This document shows, piece by piece, positions 14,799-15,546 of a stretch of DNA of 15,546 bases. The DNA comes from CAIKZJ01 sp041675325 (GTDB lineage Bacteria; Bacteroidota; Ignavibacteria; Tepidaquicellales; Tepidaquicellaceae). The translations under genes were made by a program, and so were the position numbers. Position 1 is the stretch's first letter, and the number at the start of each line of letters is the position of its first letter. The stretch is from contig JBAYUG010000077.1 of the NCBI GenBank assembly GCA_041675325.1, positions 1 to 15,546 of the forward strand, in the 5' to 3' direction. A model generated the notes under the pieces. It searched no databases and had not been told where the DNA came from. It saw only the letters and a list, made by a program, of their open reading frames with translations.

Positions 14799-14820
14799 GT
14801 TATAATTTAATAATTATAAC
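14799..14820. promoter_or_regulatory. 22-nt palindrome, possible operator of the cytochrome c gene
   Basis: GTTATAATT and AATTATAAC are perfect inverted arms separated by TAAT. The site is 42 nt upstream of the cytochrome ATG. The size and symmetry fit sites bound by dimeric regulators such as the CRP/FNR group, but the arms do not match a consensus I can name. A smaller imperfect dyad (CCGA...TCGG, 14771-14785) lies between it and the start codon. Confidence 0.35.
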
Positions 14821-14981
14821 GGAAATATTCAATAATTGTTTCACTTTGAAAACGGAAATGGGTAAATTTTTTGAATAGAATGCTTGATTTATTAAAAAAT
14901 ATTAAAATTTTTAATTCACTGATGGGAAAGACAGATAAAATTTCGAGAAGAAGTCATCTGAATAAAGGTCAGAGAAAAACA

Positions 14982-15038
14982 AGAACGCACACTGATTTAC
15001 CTGATTAGTTTAAGATTTCCACTGATAAAAGAGATTAG
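14982..15038. repeat. Degenerate module b-like repeat
   Basis: AGAACGCACACTGATTTACC is followed by further units ending in GATTAG or GATAA. This resembles, at low identity, the 47-nt block at 1790-1836 and 5215-5261 and the degenerate units at 1870-1920. It appears to be a decayed member of the same repeat family. Confidence 0.45.
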
Positions 15039-15060
15039 TTAAAGGAAAAAATAGTAAAAA

Positions 15061-15104
15061 TTATGCGCACTTTATGCGCACTTTATGCGTACTTTATGCG
15101 CACT
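15061..15104. repeat. Four tandem 11-nt repeats TTATGCGCACT
   Basis: Units start at 15061, 15072, 15083 and 15094; the third has one change (TTATGCGTACT). The 11-nt spacing places each unit on about the same face of the helix, as expected for cooperative protein binding. Related words (ATATGCACAA, TTATGTGCATAA, TTGTGCATTT, GATGCATAACG) continue downstream to about 15235. The array lies 285 nt upstream of the carboxyltransferase start and 304 nt upstream of the cytochrome start. Confidence 0.8.
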
Positions 15105-15319
15105 TACATATTATTTTTCACAATATGCACAATAAAAGATACCGGGAATTGATTTTATGTGCATAAGTTTACTATAAATTAAATAAATTTACGTGTAAAG
15201 TGAAAAAATTGTGCATTTGATTTAAGATGCATAACGATTATTTTTGAAAGTAATTATGATATTCCACACCTGTTCAAGGCAACATATTGACAATAAATTT
15301 TACAATTCAATTTCGTTAT

Positions 15320-15373
15320 CCGGGGTGGGCAGACCGAGCATCGAAGGCAGGGACTATTCACTCTGCAAAGCAC
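15320..15373 (+). promoter_or_regulatory. GC-rich, possibly structured leader of the carboxyltransferase gene
   Basis: A sharply GC-richer block in AT-rich surroundings ends 16 nt before the start codon. GGCAGA (15328-15333) can pair with TCTGC (15361-15365), and GTG (15325-15327) with CAC (15370-15372), closing a stem around CATCGAAGGCAGGGA. The layout (purine stem, CGAAGG, pyrimidine stem) loosely recalls a glycine aptamer but lacks that aptamer's conserved 3' part. I do not assign it to any known riboswitch class. Confidence 0.35.
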
Positions 15374-15388
15374 AAATAAAATAAAACT

Positions 15389-15546
15389 ATGAAGAAGAAA
15401 TTATTAATAAGAGATCTTACACTCCGCGACGGACAGCAATCATCGTTTGCAACACGAATGACACAGAAACAAATTGATCTGGTACTTCCACTTTATAAAG
15501 ATGCGGATTTTTATGCAGCAGAAGTATGGGGCGGGGCGGTTCCAGA
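15389..15546 (+). CDS. Carboxyltransferase domain protein: oxaloacetate decarboxylase alpha / pyruvate carboxylase subunit B type (3' end cut by window)
   Basis: Only the first 52 residues are present. They begin MKKKLLIRDLTLRDGQQSSF and continue with ATRMTQ and, near the end, AAEVWGGA. The TLRDGQQS-x-x-ATRM block and the EVWGGA strand are hallmarks of the TIM-barrel carboxyltransferase domain of oxaloacetate decarboxylase alpha, pyruvate carboxylase B and the 5S subunit of methylmalonyl-CoA carboxyltransferase. The domain moves a carboxyl group between a keto acid and biotin at a divalent metal site that includes the Asp of LRDGQ. Which of the three enzymes this is cannot be decided without the rest of the gene. 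The ATG has no clear Shine-Dalgarno site. A GC-rich possible leader structure lies directly upstream. Confidence 0.9.
   Translation, partial: MKKKLLIRDLTLRDGQQSSFATRMTQKQIDLVLPLYKDADFYAAEVWGGAVP

Larger units (their letters stand above)
14758..15388. other. Divergent intergenic region between cytochrome c and carboxyltransferase genes
   Basis: This 631-nt stretch carries promoters for genes leaving in both directions. It contains a 22-nt palindrome (14799-14820), a poor copy of the module b repeat (14982-15038), four tandem 11-nt repeats (15061-15104), scattered TTATG/TGCAT-type words up to about 15235, and a GC-rich leader (15320-15373). A 42-codon frame starting at 14880 ends inside the degenerate repeat and has no recognisable features, so I do not call it a gene. 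Confidence 0.75.

Noticed and set aside
14880..15008. 42-codon frame on the plus strand upstream of the 11-nt repeats
   Set aside because: No recognisable domain, no ribosome-binding site, and its end lies in a degenerate intergenic repeat.
15320..15373. Glycine riboswitch
   Set aside because: A CGAAGG between pairing arms is suggestive, but the block is about half the length of an aptamer and lacks the conserved 3' segment, so only a generic structured leader is reported.

Overview
The window looks like a chromosomal segment from an AT-rich bacterium. The protein sequences resemble those of the Bacteroidota/Ignavibacteria neighbourhood. This placement is an impression from protein style, the scarcity of Shine-Dalgarno sites and the low GC content, and was not tested. 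I recognise twelve protein-coding genes, two of them cut by the window edges, and no rRNA or tRNA.

The centre (2359-12579, plus strand) encodes what looks like the whole reductive route for breaking down uracil and thymine. It has an NCS1-family nucleobase importer, the two-subunit dihydropyrimidine dehydrogenase PreT/PreA, a dihydropyrimidinase, a beta-ureidopropionase, a class III beta-alanine-type transaminase, and a CoA-acylating (methyl)malonate-semialdehyde dehydrogenase. Together these would turn uracil into acetyl-CoA, CO2 and two ammonia equivalents, and thymine into propionyl-CoA. The catalytic residues expected in each enzyme are visible. The genes fall into three tight blocks: dehydrogenase-transaminase, importer-dihydropyrimidinase, and ureidopropionase-preT-preA. 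Repeat-filled gaps separate the blocks.

Those gaps are the most unusual part. They hold degenerate repeats built from short 9-11 nt periods. Two gaps (about 1720-2140 and 5192-5392) carry the same modules in the same order, including a 47-nt block identical at 42 positions. A third gap holds three tandem 51-nt units, followed by a small GxxExxY/PD-(D/E)XK-type gene (8519-8911). An inverted copy of the same repeat lies on the far side of that gene. The arrangement resembles a repeat family with a nuclease-like partner gene sitting inside an operon.

Left of the pathway, on the minus strand, are a GlcD-like FAD oxidase (287-1684) and an acyl-CoA thioesterase of the YbgC/4-hydroxybenzoyl-CoA type (1-285, cut by the window edge), one base apart. 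Right of the pathway, also on the minus strand, are an old yellow enzyme (12582-13646), tail to tail with preA, and a membrane-anchored diheme cytochrome c (13777-14757). After a 631-nt non-coding stretch, a plus-strand gene for a carboxyltransferase of the oxaloacetate decarboxylase alpha / pyruvate carboxylase B type begins at 15389 and runs off the window. That stretch contains a 22-nt palindrome, four tandem 11-nt repeats and a GC-rich, possibly structured leader.
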